This document shows positions 9,442 to 16,949 of a stretch of 64,000 bases of DNA, piece by piece. A program made the position numbers and the translations under genes. The notes beneath the pieces are model-generated. The model searched no databases. It was not told the origin of the DNA and saw only the letters and a program-made list of their open reading frames with translations. This stretch comes from an uncultured Muribaculaceae bacterium. GTDB taxonomy: Bacteria; Bacteroidota; Bacteroidia; Bacteroidales; Muribaculaceae. Each line of letters starts with the position of its first letter. Position 1 is the stretch's first letter. The DNA lies in NCBI GenBank assembly GCA_944321715.1, contig CALUMJ010000005.1:44208-108207 (forward strand), written 5' to 3'.

Positions 9442-9812
9442 AAGACGATTTCAAACCAGCAGTGGGCAAACGGTTGCCCTACGCCGAAACCGACGAATAC
9501 ATCGACAGCCTCGTGACACGGTGCGCCGACCGTGCCATCGCTCTGCGCGACGGCAGCCGCGGCAGCCACAAGCGCAGTGGCAGCTTCATGCGTCGCATGG
9601 GCATAGCCGCCACATCGATGGCAGCCGCCATACTTGCCGCCGCCATCATAATACCGTCGGCAATCGACGACAGCGGCAGCCGCATCACGGCAGCCACCAT
9701 AGCACAAAGCAGCTCGCTGGGCGAAGTGCTCTCGTCGCTGTCGAACGACGAACTCGCCACGCTCGACTATTACACGCTCGAAGACCTCCCCGACGACTAC
9801 GACGAACAATAA
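9438..9812 (+). CDS. Small single-span membrane protein, candidate anti-sigma factor
   Basis: 124 aa. There is a charged cytoplasmic N-terminus of about 52 residues, one Ala/Ile-rich membrane segment (IAATSMAAAILAAAIIIPSAI, about 55-75), and an acidic C-terminal tail facing the periplasm (DELATLDYYTLEDLPDDYDEQ). No zinc-binding HxxxCxxC motif is seen, so it is not a ZAS-type anti-sigma factor. The role is inferred from position: it overlaps the sigma gene by 4 bp and precedes a Spy-like gene, as in other sigma/anti-sigma/Spy cassettes. No family is recognised. Confidence 0.6.
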   Translation: MKDDFKPAVGKRLPYAETDEYIDSLVTRCADRAIALRDGSRGSHKRSGSFMRRMGIAATSMAAAILAAAIIIPSAIDDSGSRITAATIAQSSSLGEVLSSLSNDELATLDYYTLEDLPDDYDEQ

Positions 9813-9829
9813 AAACCACGACATACATT

Positions 9830-10291
9830 ATGAAACAACTGTACGCAATATTCCTCATCATCGTGTGCGCACTCGCAGCATCGCCATGCGTCGAAGCCCG
9901 CAGAGGCCTCGACCAGGCTCAGAGCGAAAAGCTATTCAGCGCCAAGATGAAAATGATGCAGGAAAAGCTCAAACTCACCGACGAGCAGACCGAAAAACTC
10001 ATACCCATGTATCGCAACTACCTTGGCGAACTCGATGACATCTTCAAGTCGCGACGGTTCCACCGCCGCTTCAAGCCCTCGACCACGCAAGAGGCATGCG
10101 ACGCAGTCACCGAACGCCTCGACATCGACAGCCGTGTCATCGACCTGCAAAAAAAATACATCATAGAATTTTCAAAAATCCTCAACGCCGACCAGCTCAT
10201 GAACATCTACCGCGTCGAGGCCCAAATCCAGCGCGAAATACGCCAAGAATTCCGCCGCCGCTCCCACTCTGGCAACCCGCCCAAAGGGTAA
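9830..10291 (+). CDS. Spy/CpxP-like periplasmic protein
   Basis: 153 aa from the ATG at 9830. A signal peptide (cleaved near SPCVEA) precedes a small, charged, all-helical domain containing KLKLTDEQTEKLIPMYRNYL, which resembles the LTxxQ-type motif of Spy/CpxP proteins. These are periplasmic chaperones or metal and stress sensors. The gene is 17 bp after the putative anti-sigma factor, closing a three-gene cassette that may be a self-regulating envelope-stress unit. The C-terminus is Arg-rich (EIRQEFRRRSHSGNPPKG). Function is inferred from the motif and context. Confidence 0.65.
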   Translation: MKQLYAIFLIIVCALAASPCVEARRGLDQAQSEKLFSAKMKMMQEKLKLTDEQTEKLIPMYRNYLGELDDIFKSRRFHRRFKPSTTQEACDAVTERLDIDSRVIDLQKKYIIEFSKILNADQLMNIYRVEAQIQREIRQEFRRRSHSGNPPKG

Positions 10292-10336
10292 ATCCCCCGC
10301 ACGTCCGTGCTATAACTGAAAATATACTTATATGTC

Positions 10337-10474
10337 GTAGAGCCGTGGCGCGCCGCGGCTCGCTTGTGTGAATTGAAACAAACTGAATGCCAATCGTTTG
10401 CATTGTAGTAATAATTGAGCCGCGGCACGCCACGGCTCTACAGGATTACAAATATGCTATATTGATACACCCCC
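10337..10474. repeat. Inverted-repeat element with a TTGATACACCCCC end
   Basis: Two 25-bp arms, 10337-10361 and 10417-10441, are inverted copies with one mismatch (GTAGAGCCGTGGCGCGCCGC... against its complement), and each arm is nearly palindromic. The right side ends in ATTGATACACCCCC (10461-10474), the same tip as the elements at 19.0 and 33.1 kb. It lies between convergent genes and could also act as a transcription barrier. No transposase is present. Confidence 0.8.
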
Positions 10475-10669
10475 GCTGGCACTGTTGCTATATGTCGTGT
10501 CAATATCTATAGCTTTAAGGTGGTGCATCATAGAGTCATTGACCTCTGTTGAATCAGAAACGACAACGGTGGTATCGGTAGCGGGCAGACTACTAAGATT
10601 TTGGTTCTCGGATATTGTATCGGAGCCAGACTGCACAAGGGGGGTACTAGATTCTTGACTATTCCTCAA
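10457..10669 (-). CDS. Short Ser/Thr-rich hypothetical ORF
   Basis: 70 aa from a TTG that overlaps the preceding stop (TTGA). The product is polar and Ser/Thr/Asp-rich with no signal, span or known motif. Its last codons and stop fall in the GGGGGTGTATCAATATAG tip of the adjacent repeat, so the natural C-terminus may have been replaced when the repeat arrived. Coding status is uncertain. Confidence 0.3.
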   Translation of the reverse strand: MRNSQESSTPLVQSGSDTISENQNLSSLPATDTTVVVSDSTEVNDSMMHHLKAIDIDTTYSNSASGGVSI

Positions 10670-11313
10670 ACCCTAATCTGCGAAATTAAATAAATTAGCC
10701 CCCCGAGAATAAGTGCAACTATTACAGCTACAACACATTCGTTAATGCGGGACTTTTCGTGCAGTACGTTGAAAACGGCATTGCAAAACCCCATATCGAT
10801 TAACTGCCCAATACTATATCTGTCCAAGTCATACTGGGCAGTTATGTCGTTAGCTGGAACAGCCAGATTTATGGTGGGTAATGGGTGCGATGCAATATTG
10901 TCGAGATTTAATTCTCCAAGTCCATTAAGAAATACATCTAAATCAACCCTGCAATCTTGAAATTTTTTGCCAGTAGCCTTATATTCTCCATCTGATTTTT
11001 CTCTGACTATGAGTTGTTCGTCGGCAAGGGATTGAAAGGCACTTCTAAATAAATGGAGTAACTGATTATTATCGTCACATACCCTTGTATCTCTGAAAGC
11101 TATTCCGATATACCGTTTTTTGCTAAACCTATACACATAGGCATAATATATATACCCATTTTCACGGTGTACCAAGATTTGTTCGCTACGCTTGGTAAAC
11201 TTATCAATTTTATAGTCGAGAAGTGGCGTAAATACCCCCATGCCATGGTGGGGGTATTCATAATAACGGCGTTTCGCCATTTTGTTCCGAAACGTTCCAA
11301 ATAGCCAAGTCAT
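10666..11313 (-). CDS. Tail-anchored hypothetical protein of the GTPase module
   Basis: 215 aa from an ATG. A soluble, mixed alpha/beta body of about 185 residues is followed by a C-terminal membrane segment (ECVVAVIVALILGGLIYLIS) and only three or four residues, the layout of a tail-anchored protein facing the cytoplasm. The N-terminus is basic (RNKMAKRRYYEYPHHG). No known domain is recognised. It lies 27 bp after the retropepsin-like gene in an AT-rich block and has AT-rich codon use. It is probably co-transcribed with the GTPase-like and coiled-coil genes. Confidence 0.75.
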   Translation of the reverse strand: MTWLFGTFRNKMAKRRYYEYPHHGMGVFTPLLDYKIDKFTKRSEQILVHRENGYIYYAYVYRFSKKRYIGIAFRDTRVCDDNNQLLHLFRSAFQSLADEQLIVREKSDGEYKATGKKFQDCRVDLDVFLNGLGELNLDNIASHPLPTINLAVPANDITAQYDLDRYSIGQLIDMGFCNAVFNVLHEKSRINECVVAVIVALILGGLIYLISQIRV

Positions 11314-11340
11314 TTCTGCGTATTTTTATTTGAATTGACG

Positions 11341-11874
11341 TTATTCAAACTCAATTACTTTTTCGTCTAAATTGATAGTGTAGGAGTGGGATGCCATTTT
11401 GTCGATAACGGCATTGCCCAATAGAATTGAGGCTCCGGGATTTTGGGCAACAGAAACAGGCACATTATACACCTTGTGAGTGTTACCCTCGGTATCAACC
11501 AAAGCGATCTCGCTGACATTAAACACCATATTCTCAACAACCTCACCGCTTGCTATAGAAGAATATTGAGTTCCTCTTGCATCACCGTCGGTAAGAGTTC
11601 CGGCTTTTATAAGCGACACTGCCTCCTGCACCGAAATAAGGACATCAGAGCAGCCAGTGTCGAATATCGCATCGAAACTTGCCACATCATTGAGCTTGAC
11701 ATGCACAGTTTTCACTCCACCTTGGGTTTCTTTATATTTGACCTTAAAGCTACTTGATTGTGGGGCATCCGTTTCTTTATGGCTGGAATTATCATCAACT
11801 TCTACGGGTTGATAACCACTCCCACCACAAGAGAAAAGTGCAAATGCTAATATTCCTGTGATTATCTTTTTCAT
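11341..11874 (-). CDS. Retropepsin-like aspartyl protease lipoprotein
   Basis: 177 aa. The signal peptide ends in a lipobox (AFALFSCGGSG, Cys about 16). A linker of about 30 residues leads to a single retropepsin-type domain with IFDTGCSDVLIS (catalytic Asp72) and the later SILLGNAVIDKM hairpin, the hydrophobic-Gly motif near the end of clan AA proteases. Retropepsins act as dimers, so one domain is expected. The residue after DTG is Cys where viral enzymes have Ala or Ser. The start overlaps the stop of the coiled-coil gene (ATGA), so translation is coupled. It should sit in the periplasm on a lipid anchor, on the same side as the C-terminal domain of its neighbour, which is a possible substrate. 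Confidence 0.75.
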   Translation of the reverse strand: MKKIITGILAFALFSCGGSGYQPVEVDDNSSHKETDAPQSSSFKVKYKETQGGVKTVHVKLNDVASFDAIFDTGCSDVLISVQEAVSLIKAGTLTDGDARGTQYSSIASGEVVENMVFNVSEIALVDTEGNTHKVYNVPVSVAQNPGASILLGNAVIDKMASHSYTINLDEKVIEFE

Positions 11875-13421
11875 TGTTTTGTAGCATCTAATCTTCTAGT
11901 ACATACTGGTTTGCCGTCCACAGAACAAAGCAGAACAACAATTCCTTCCCCTAACACAGTTATTTGTTTTTCATCATTTATTTGCGCTATAGAGCCTCCA
12001 CCATACAATATTTTAATCTCATAAGCTCCACCATTAAATTCGACAAATCCATTATTGGTCCATTGCCCAAAACGCAACTTGAATGTATTACCAACTTTAA
12101 AAGGATTGATGCTTCTAAGCCCCATTAAGTCTATTTCATTGTCTTTATATTTAGTGTGTATAAGTGCATCAAAAACCTGTTGGTAGGAATTATTCAAACT
12201 GTCGATTACCATCTGTTTTGCGTTTTGTGTCATTGTCATCAAAGAATCCTGTTGTACAACGTTTTGAACTTTACTTGGGCCAATTGTTTGAGTAAAGTTG
12301 TAAACGCTTGCAGCCGTGCAAATTAGCACTGCCACCAAGATAATCCAATTCAACGGGTTAATTTTCTGATGAGTGCTATAAGACATTTCATCGCGAAACG
12401 AAGAAATTTCTTTAGATAAGCTGCGAACATTACTCGCCAGTTCATTAATGTTGCTGTCTAACTTCTCCTTTTGGGGATTAGTTTCTTTTGGATTATTTGC
12501 TGTAGCCCCAGATGGCCTCGTTGTTGTACCACCACCCATTGGTCTTGTTGTTGTACCCCACGATGGCCTCGTCTTCGGTTCTTGATTTGTGGCAGTATTT
12601 CTTTGTTGCTGCTTTAGTTGCTCCTCAAGATTCCTTATCTTTTCTTCAAGAGCTTTTATTTCTTCGGCATGAACATTCCCTGCTTTGCACAAATCGATTT
12701 GCGCCTTAGAAAGAGCTTGCTCAATTTCTGTTACTTTGTTTTCAAGTTGTTGCTTGTTATCCGTAAGTGTTTTATTTTCTCTCGACAAGGCATCAACCGA
12801 TTTTGACAACTTGTCATAATCAGCCCTCATCTGTTCGACAGGAGGATAAATGCTTGTCACGCACACTTTGCCATTGCTGCGCAACGTGCCGTAGAACGAT
12901 GTGCTGTCTATATCCTTGGGATTGTATTGCACCGGAGTGTTCAATGGCCGAGGGCCATGAAATGTTTCATCTATTTCTCTGAAGTCGCGCTCGTCCAACC
13001 TGTTATACACATCATTTGCGAGCGAAGCCATCATTCCCTCTTTCCCGGCAAACGAGTTTATTAGATAGTGCCCCTTTTCGTCGATAAATTTCAGAACCGT
13101 CCTTAATCCGCCCGTATAAACGAAATCCATCAATTCATACATTTTGGAGGTGCAGATGCTGTAATGCCCCTCCACTATCAGGGTCAAGACACAATACCCA
13201 TTAGGTCGGTTAGAGTAGTCTGTGCCATCGTTATAATAAGAATAAATGCTATAATAGCGGTTCCTCCACCTGCGCACTTCAACCACAAGGCATGGACTCG
13301 CCGATGGCTGCGAGTTGAAAAACTCGTTGTAAATTTGAGTTTCCAAACCGTTAACCATGTCCTGCTGTGCCGTGGTTTCGCCACTATATGGCTTCCCATG
13401 AATGAAAAAATATTTATTCAT
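11871..13421 (-). CDS. Coiled-coil single-span membrane protein with N-terminal cytosolic domain
   Basis: 516 aa with no signal peptide. Order of parts: a globular domain (1-165) with RYYSIYSYYNDGTDYSNRPN and LTLIVEGHYS; a coiled coil (about 196-275); a Thr/Gly/Arg/Pro linker with near-repeats RPSWGTTTRP and MGGGTTTRPSG (285-304); a second short coiled coil (320-346); one membrane span (NPLNWIILVAVLICTAASVY, 355-374); and a periplasmic domain of about 140 residues. The layout suggests a scaffold or signal carrier linking an intracellular sensor to the envelope. It follows the GTPase-like gene by 47 bp and overlaps the retropepsin gene. The N-terminal domain recalls uncharacterised Bacteroidetes proteins; no function is known to me. 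Confidence 0.75.
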   Translation of the reverse strand: MNKYFFIHGKPYSGETTAQQDMVNGLETQIYNEFFNSQPSASPCLVVEVRRWRNRYYSIYSYYNDGTDYSNRPNGYCVLTLIVEGHYSICTSKMYELMDFVYTGGLRTVLKFIDEKGHYLINSFAGKEGMMASLANDVYNRLDERDFREIDETFHGPRPLNTPVQYNPKDIDSTSFYGTLRSNGKVCVTSIYPPVEQMRADYDKLSKSVDALSRENKTLTDNKQQLENKVTEIEQALSKAQIDLCKAGNVHAEEIKALEEKIRNLEEQLKQQQRNTATNQEPKTRPSWGTTTRPMGGGTTTRPSGATANNPKETNPQKEKLDSNINELASNVRSLSKEISSFRDEMSYSTHQKINPLNWIILVAVLICTAASVYNFTQTIGPSKVQNVVQQDSLMTMTQNAKQMVIDSLNNSYQQVFDALIHTKYKDNEIDLMGLRSINPFKVGNTFKLRFGQWTNNGFVEFNGGAYEIKILYGGGSIAQINDEKQITVLGEGIVVLLCSVDGKPVCTRRLDATKQ

Positions 13422-13468
13422 ATCTCATTGGTTGAATAAACTGGTTTATAATCTATTGGCACTCAGAA

Positions 13469-14443
13469 TTAGAAACGGTCGGTCAAAGCTTTCCACAAAT
13501 CCTCGGCTTTTGCCATTATACCAGCATCTGCCGTATATGTTTGTCCAATCACATCGCCGTTATAATTTTTTACGTTTGTAAAAGCGCGCCCTGACACGTA
13601 TGGTAGCATCTTATAATCTGGAATATCCCAAAATAAAAACTTGTGATTAAATTCTTTCTTTATATCGCCATAGTAATCATCCAGCAGTTGTTTCATCACT
13701 TTCTTACGAGAGTCGTTGGATTTGTTCTTATCGAATTTATTATAGAGTAGAATAATGCGGTCGCCTCTACTTTTTGAGAAACCTTCTTTATATATCTCAA
13801 TCAGCCTTTGCGCATAACTTAGGCGCAAATTATTGTTGCGTTGTAATGGCGAATTACCATACATAGTATAAAGGTCTAGCAACATAACATAATACACTGG
13901 GTGAGCATTTTGACCCGTTGAAATGACTGCATTTAAGTAGTTCGCCATTCCTTTATCTGGGTCGTTAACGTCAAAGAAGTGTTCACCAGGAGCTTCCAAC
14001 AACCTTAACTTCTTACCGTCGCCTTTATCATAAATGTCAACCAAAATTTCATTAAGAGTTCCTGGCAGGACAGGCTTGGGCGTGTTCAGTCCCAAGTTAG
14101 CAGTTTGGTCTAATATTTTCTTGAAAACATTGCAATTATTTACATAATTTGGGTCATCTGCATTATAATCCATGTCGGGAGCGACACTATAGCTCGTATT
14201 GCTGCGGACATATTCCACCAAGCTCATTAACACCATGCTTTTCCCACATCCAGATGGTCCAATGAACACCACTACTGGTGCATTGCCTTCTATCTTGTGT
14301 CTTGTGCCACCAAGTGGCATCCCCGGGTTAGCGTCATTCTGCATTTCCATAGCGTTGCCGGCATTCACATTGCCTGCTCGATTATCCTTACCATCTACTT
14401 GACCAAGGATGGTACCTTGTTCTGTCGTATCTAATTTTGGCAT
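13469..14443 (-). CDS. P-loop GTPase-like NTPase
   Basis: 324 aa from the ATG at 14443; a longer in-frame start upstream would overlap the previous gene. Walker A is GPSGCGKS (62-69). A G3/Walker-B-like strand reads RLLEAPGEHFF (147-157), and the G4-like motif is LLYNKFDK (232-239). The A-P-G-E form in place of DxxG resembles bacterial GTPases of predicted NTP-dependent conflict or signalling systems. The first 50 residues are polar and probably disordered. No membrane span is seen, so it is cytoplasmic. Neighbours on both sides are membrane proteins, which suggests it powers or gates an assembly at the inner membrane. Substrate preference for GTP is inferred from NKxD. Confidence 0.75.
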   Translation of the reverse strand: MPKLDTTEQGTILGQVDGKDNRAGNVNAGNAMEMQNDANPGMPLGGTRHKIEGNAPVVVFIGPSGCGKSMVLMSLVEYVRSNTSYSVAPDMDYNADDPNYVNNCNVFKKILDQTANLGLNTPKPVLPGTLNEILVDIYDKGDGKKLRLLEAPGEHFFDVNDPDKGMANYLNAVISTGQNAHPVYYVMLLDLYTMYGNSPLQRNNNLRLSYAQRLIEIYKEGFSKSRGDRIILLYNKFDKNKSNDSRKKVMKQLLDDYYGDIKKEFNHKFLFWDIPDYKMLPYVSGRAFTNVKNYNGDVIGQTYTADAGIMAKAEDLWKALTDRF

Positions 14444-14466
14444 AATATTTAATTTTGATTTGTTAA

Positions 14467-15570
14467 TTAATTCCATTTTATAAGTCCTATAAGTATGAAA
14501 GCCATTACATCGACAATGATAGCCCATGGCAATTTTCCACCGACATCTATATCACTATCATCTGAGATATAACCTTTTAACCAATCTTGCCATAGATTGA
14601 ATGCATTAAACATACGTTCGGACGGATATATTTTATATTTAACCAATTCGGTTTTTCCATCTTCGCTGATTTGAGTTTCTTCTATTGAAGATTTATAATC
14701 TTCAGGCATCTTGCTTAACAGCTTAGTGTATATATCATCATAGCAATCGTGGTAGTCTTTAAATTTTCCCGAATCTTTTATCTGAGGCAATGCCCGAACT
14801 TCTAATTCTTTCGCAATCTGCAAAGTCTCTTCAAGGCGGTCGGTATTTTCTTTTTGAGCATTATAGTATTTATTTATGGCATCGTATTTCCGATTTAAAC
14901 AGCTATTAATTCTGCCCAAATATTTAGTCTTTAACCCCTGCACGGCTATTCTATCAGTCGTATTCCGGTCATTTTTATCATAGCTTTCATTGTATATGAC
15001 ATATTTACCTTCCTTATACAGGGTTGTATCGCTATTTAATTCATTCTCTATTTGTTTAAGAATCTGGATGCAATCATCGCCAAAACCATAAAAACCTTTA
15101 GATTCCAAACTTGCTTCAAAATTGTTCCGAAGATTATAAACACGACTCGATATGTCTGCTTGTGCCTGTGCAGCTTTTTTGGCAACATCCTCATCGGCAG
15201 CAGCTCGCTGCTTTTCAAGATACGCAATACAGCTATGCAGTTGTGCGGCAATAACTTTATCCCCGTGATTTGCTACCACTGCATAATGCACGTTGGTCAT
15301 AAAACTCCACCCCCAAAACACAAGAAAAATTATACTCCAAAAAATGGTCATTGATTTGCTTGGATTTACGGGGTTTTTAATTTCTTTAATGATTTTTGTT
15401 AACGCAACACCTGCAATCAATGAAATACTAAATGCCACAATATATGCCACAAAAAATGGCACGCCAGACAACCAGCCCGAATTGATGCTGTTTGCAGTCA
15501 TGTAGGCACTTATTGCAGCAAATAAGCAGTAGCCTAAAAATAAGGCAACGTTAATCAGAATTTGTTTCAT
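14467..15570 (-). CDS. Polytopic membrane protein of the GTPase module
   Basis: 367 aa. Three N-terminal membrane segments (about 5-25, 37-60, 73-92) are followed by a large hydrophilic, helical region of about 240 residues with Ala/Gln-rich coiled coil (EDVAKKAAQAQADISSRV), and a final membrane segment (LPWAIIVDVMAFILIGLIKW) at the C-terminus. The three-plus-one topology places the central domain on one side of the membrane. No family is recognised; the shape loosely recalls sensor or channel-like proteins. It is the first gene of the AT-rich module, after two hairpins, and precedes the GTPase-like gene by 23 bp. Confidence 0.75.
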   Translation of the reverse strand: MKQILINVALFLGYCLFAAISAYMTANSINSGWLSGVPFFVAYIVAFSISLIAGVALTKIIKEIKNPVNPSKSMTIFWSIIFLVFWGWSFMTNVHYAVVANHGDKVIAAQLHSCIAYLEKQRAAADEDVAKKAAQAQADISSRVYNLRNNFEASLESKGFYGFGDDCIQILKQIENELNSDTTLYKEGKYVIYNESYDKNDRNTTDRIAVQGLKTKYLGRINSCLNRKYDAINKYYNAQKENTDRLEETLQIAKELEVRALPQIKDSGKFKDYHDCYDDIYTKLLSKMPEDYKSSIEETQISEDGKTELVKYKIYPSERMFNAFNLWQDWLKGYISDDSDIDVGGKLPWAIIVDVMAFILIGLIKWN

Positions 15571-15621
15571 AAGAACTATTTTGTTTTATTCTACGTGTTA
15601 ATACTTTGTGGTTTATTCGGT

Positions 15622-15654
15622 GCCTCGGAGGCTGTTTACTTTCTCGAAAGTAAA
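15622..15654 (-). other. Pair of hairpins at the upstream edge of the AT-rich module
   Basis: GCCTCGGAGGC (15622-15632) and TTTACTTTCTCGAAAGTAAA (15635-15654, 9-bp arms) lie back to back in the 91-bp gap between two genes. There is no T-run, so this is not a canonical terminator. They could stop or process transcripts coming from the barrel and lipoprotein genes, or mark the junction of the inserted module. Confidence 0.5.
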
Positions 15655-15661
15655 TTTCATT

Positions 15662-16027
15662 TTAATCCCATGAATGGGTGTTGTGGATTATGTCTTGCAG
15701 GGTTTCGGCTGTTTGCTTTACGCTTTCATCGCTTTGCAACCATTGGCGGAATTCGTCTTTGGTTCCCGAAAACACCCCTTGCGAGGCCGAATACATTTCG
15801 GGATAACGACTGTTGAAATCGATGCAAGCCACCACTCTCCCATTCCGATTCCGAGACATGGACAACTCCACGTCTTGGATTTGCCTACCTACCATATCCT
15901 TGCCCAAGTCGATTTTCACGCTATACGCTTCATCATCTTGATGGACAACCAAGTCGGCAATAAACGACCGCGCCATCTCAAGCATCTCCAATGAGTACCG
16001 CGCCCTCGGCTTCCGTTTCTTAGACAT
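15662..16027 (-). CDS. Hypothetical protein, 121 aa
   Basis: The protein begins with a strongly basic stretch (MSKKRKPRARYSLEMLEM) and continues as a soluble alpha/beta protein without signal or span. The ATG at 16027 lies 35 bp after a lipoprotein gene. Its composition is closer to the G+C-normal genes upstream than to the AT-rich module downstream. No family is recognised. The basic start could bind nucleic acid or acidic partners, but nothing more can be said. Confidence 0.6.
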   Translation of the reverse strand: MSKKRKPRARYSLEMLEMARSFIADLVVHQDDEAYSVKIDLGKDMVGRQIQDVELSMSRNRNGRVVACIDFNSRYPEMYSASQGVFSGTKDEFRQWLQSDESVKQTAETLQDIIHNTHSWD

Positions 16028-16062
16028 ATTTTTATTATATCTCCTTATAAATATTTGTGGTT

Positions 16063-16518
16063 TTACTCTATCACAGTAATGGTAGATGGCGTTACTTTGT
16101 TGGTGTAGCTGTCCTCCCCGCTGTGCGAAGGCGTGATGCTTACCGACAAAGTGTGTTCGCCAATAGCCAAATCCTCCACGGTGTAAGTCGCTGAAAATGG
16201 GAGGCCTTTTTCTTCAGAGTCGGCAACCTCAACTCCGTCAATCAAGTAATGCACAACCGGATAATACTCCTCACCGTTAATAGTATTCCATTCAGAACCC
16301 GCTATGCGACCGCCTATGGTAAACTGTACTTCATCACCATTCTTAACTGTGGACGGTGTGGCAACAGCTTGTCCTGTGACTGTCGAGCTGATTGTGACTT
16401 TAATATTGTCATCTTCTTCACATGAAAAGAGAGTAGTTGCTAATGCTATTAGCAGCACAGGCAACAGGAATATTTTTGCTGTTTTCATCTTTTCGTTTCG
16501 TTTTTTATTTTTATCCAT
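16063..16518 (-). CDS. Small lipoprotein with Ig-like fold
   Basis: 151 aa from 16518, or 141 aa from a second ATG at 16488 that gives a more usual signal peptide (MKTAKIFLLPVLLIALATT, lipobox LFSC). The mature protein is beta-rich with repeated Val/Thr strands and a YTVEDLAIGEHTLSVSI segment, resembling Ig-like or cadherin-like domains of surface proteins. It is paired with another small lipoprotein 8 bp upstream that has the same VGEHTFG-type strand, so the two are probably paralogues or partners of the barrel protein before them. Confidence 0.7.
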   Translation of the reverse strand: MDKNKKRNEKMKTAKIFLLPVLLIALATTLFSCEEDDNIKVTISSTVTGQAVATPSTVKNGDEVQFTIGGRIAGSEWNTINGEEYYPVVHYLIDGVEVADSEEKGLPFSATYTVEDLAIGEHTLSVSITPSHSGEDSYTNKVTPSTITVIE

Positions 16519-16526
16519 GTTTTATG

Positions 16527-16928
16527 CTATTCGGTCACATGTACGGTTACAATGTCATCGTAATCGTCGGGTATATCTACACTTCCGTCGGCATACACAG
16601 TAACTATCTTAATCCCGAATGTGTGTTCACCCACGGTGTCCATTACCTTTCTAAAAGTGTACGGGAACTCTTTCACGATTTCCACTTCCACATCGTCCCA
16701 GTATAAAATAAGATACTTCTCATCAATATCTTCACTGGTAGAATAGGACAACGACAAGTCGCACCTGAAAGTTTCCCCAATCTTCAAGTCCGTACCGTAA
16801 TTATAAGCGTACAGCGTAGCACTACTTACAGAAATTGATACTTTTGGCGGCTCTGGGTCTGGAGAACAAGAAGTCAACCCAATCAAAAGCCCCATCAATA
16901 CAAATACAAGTACAAAAAATCTATTCAT
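16527..16928 (-). CDS. Small lipoprotein with Ig-like fold (paralogue-like)
   Basis: 133 aa from the ATG at 16928; the codon two positions upstream is TTG and is not needed. The signal peptide ends in a clear lipobox (GLLIGLTSC), then SPDPEPPKVSISV leads into a beta-rich domain ending YDDIVTVHVTE. The strand TVGEHTFGIKIV parallels IGEHTLSVSI in the next gene. It lies 21 bp after a FadL-like barrel gene and 8 bp before the second lipoprotein, so the three are probably co-transcribed and may act together at the outer membrane. Confidence 0.7.
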   Translation of the reverse strand: MNRFFVLVFVLMGLLIGLTSCSPDPEPPKVSISVSSATLYAYNYGTDLKIGETFRCDLSLSYSTSEDIDEKYLILYWDDVEVEIVKEFPYTFRKVMDTVGEHTFGIKIVTVYADGSVDIPDDYDDIVTVHVTE

Positions 16929-16949
16929 ATCCAAATTTTCAATTAATGG

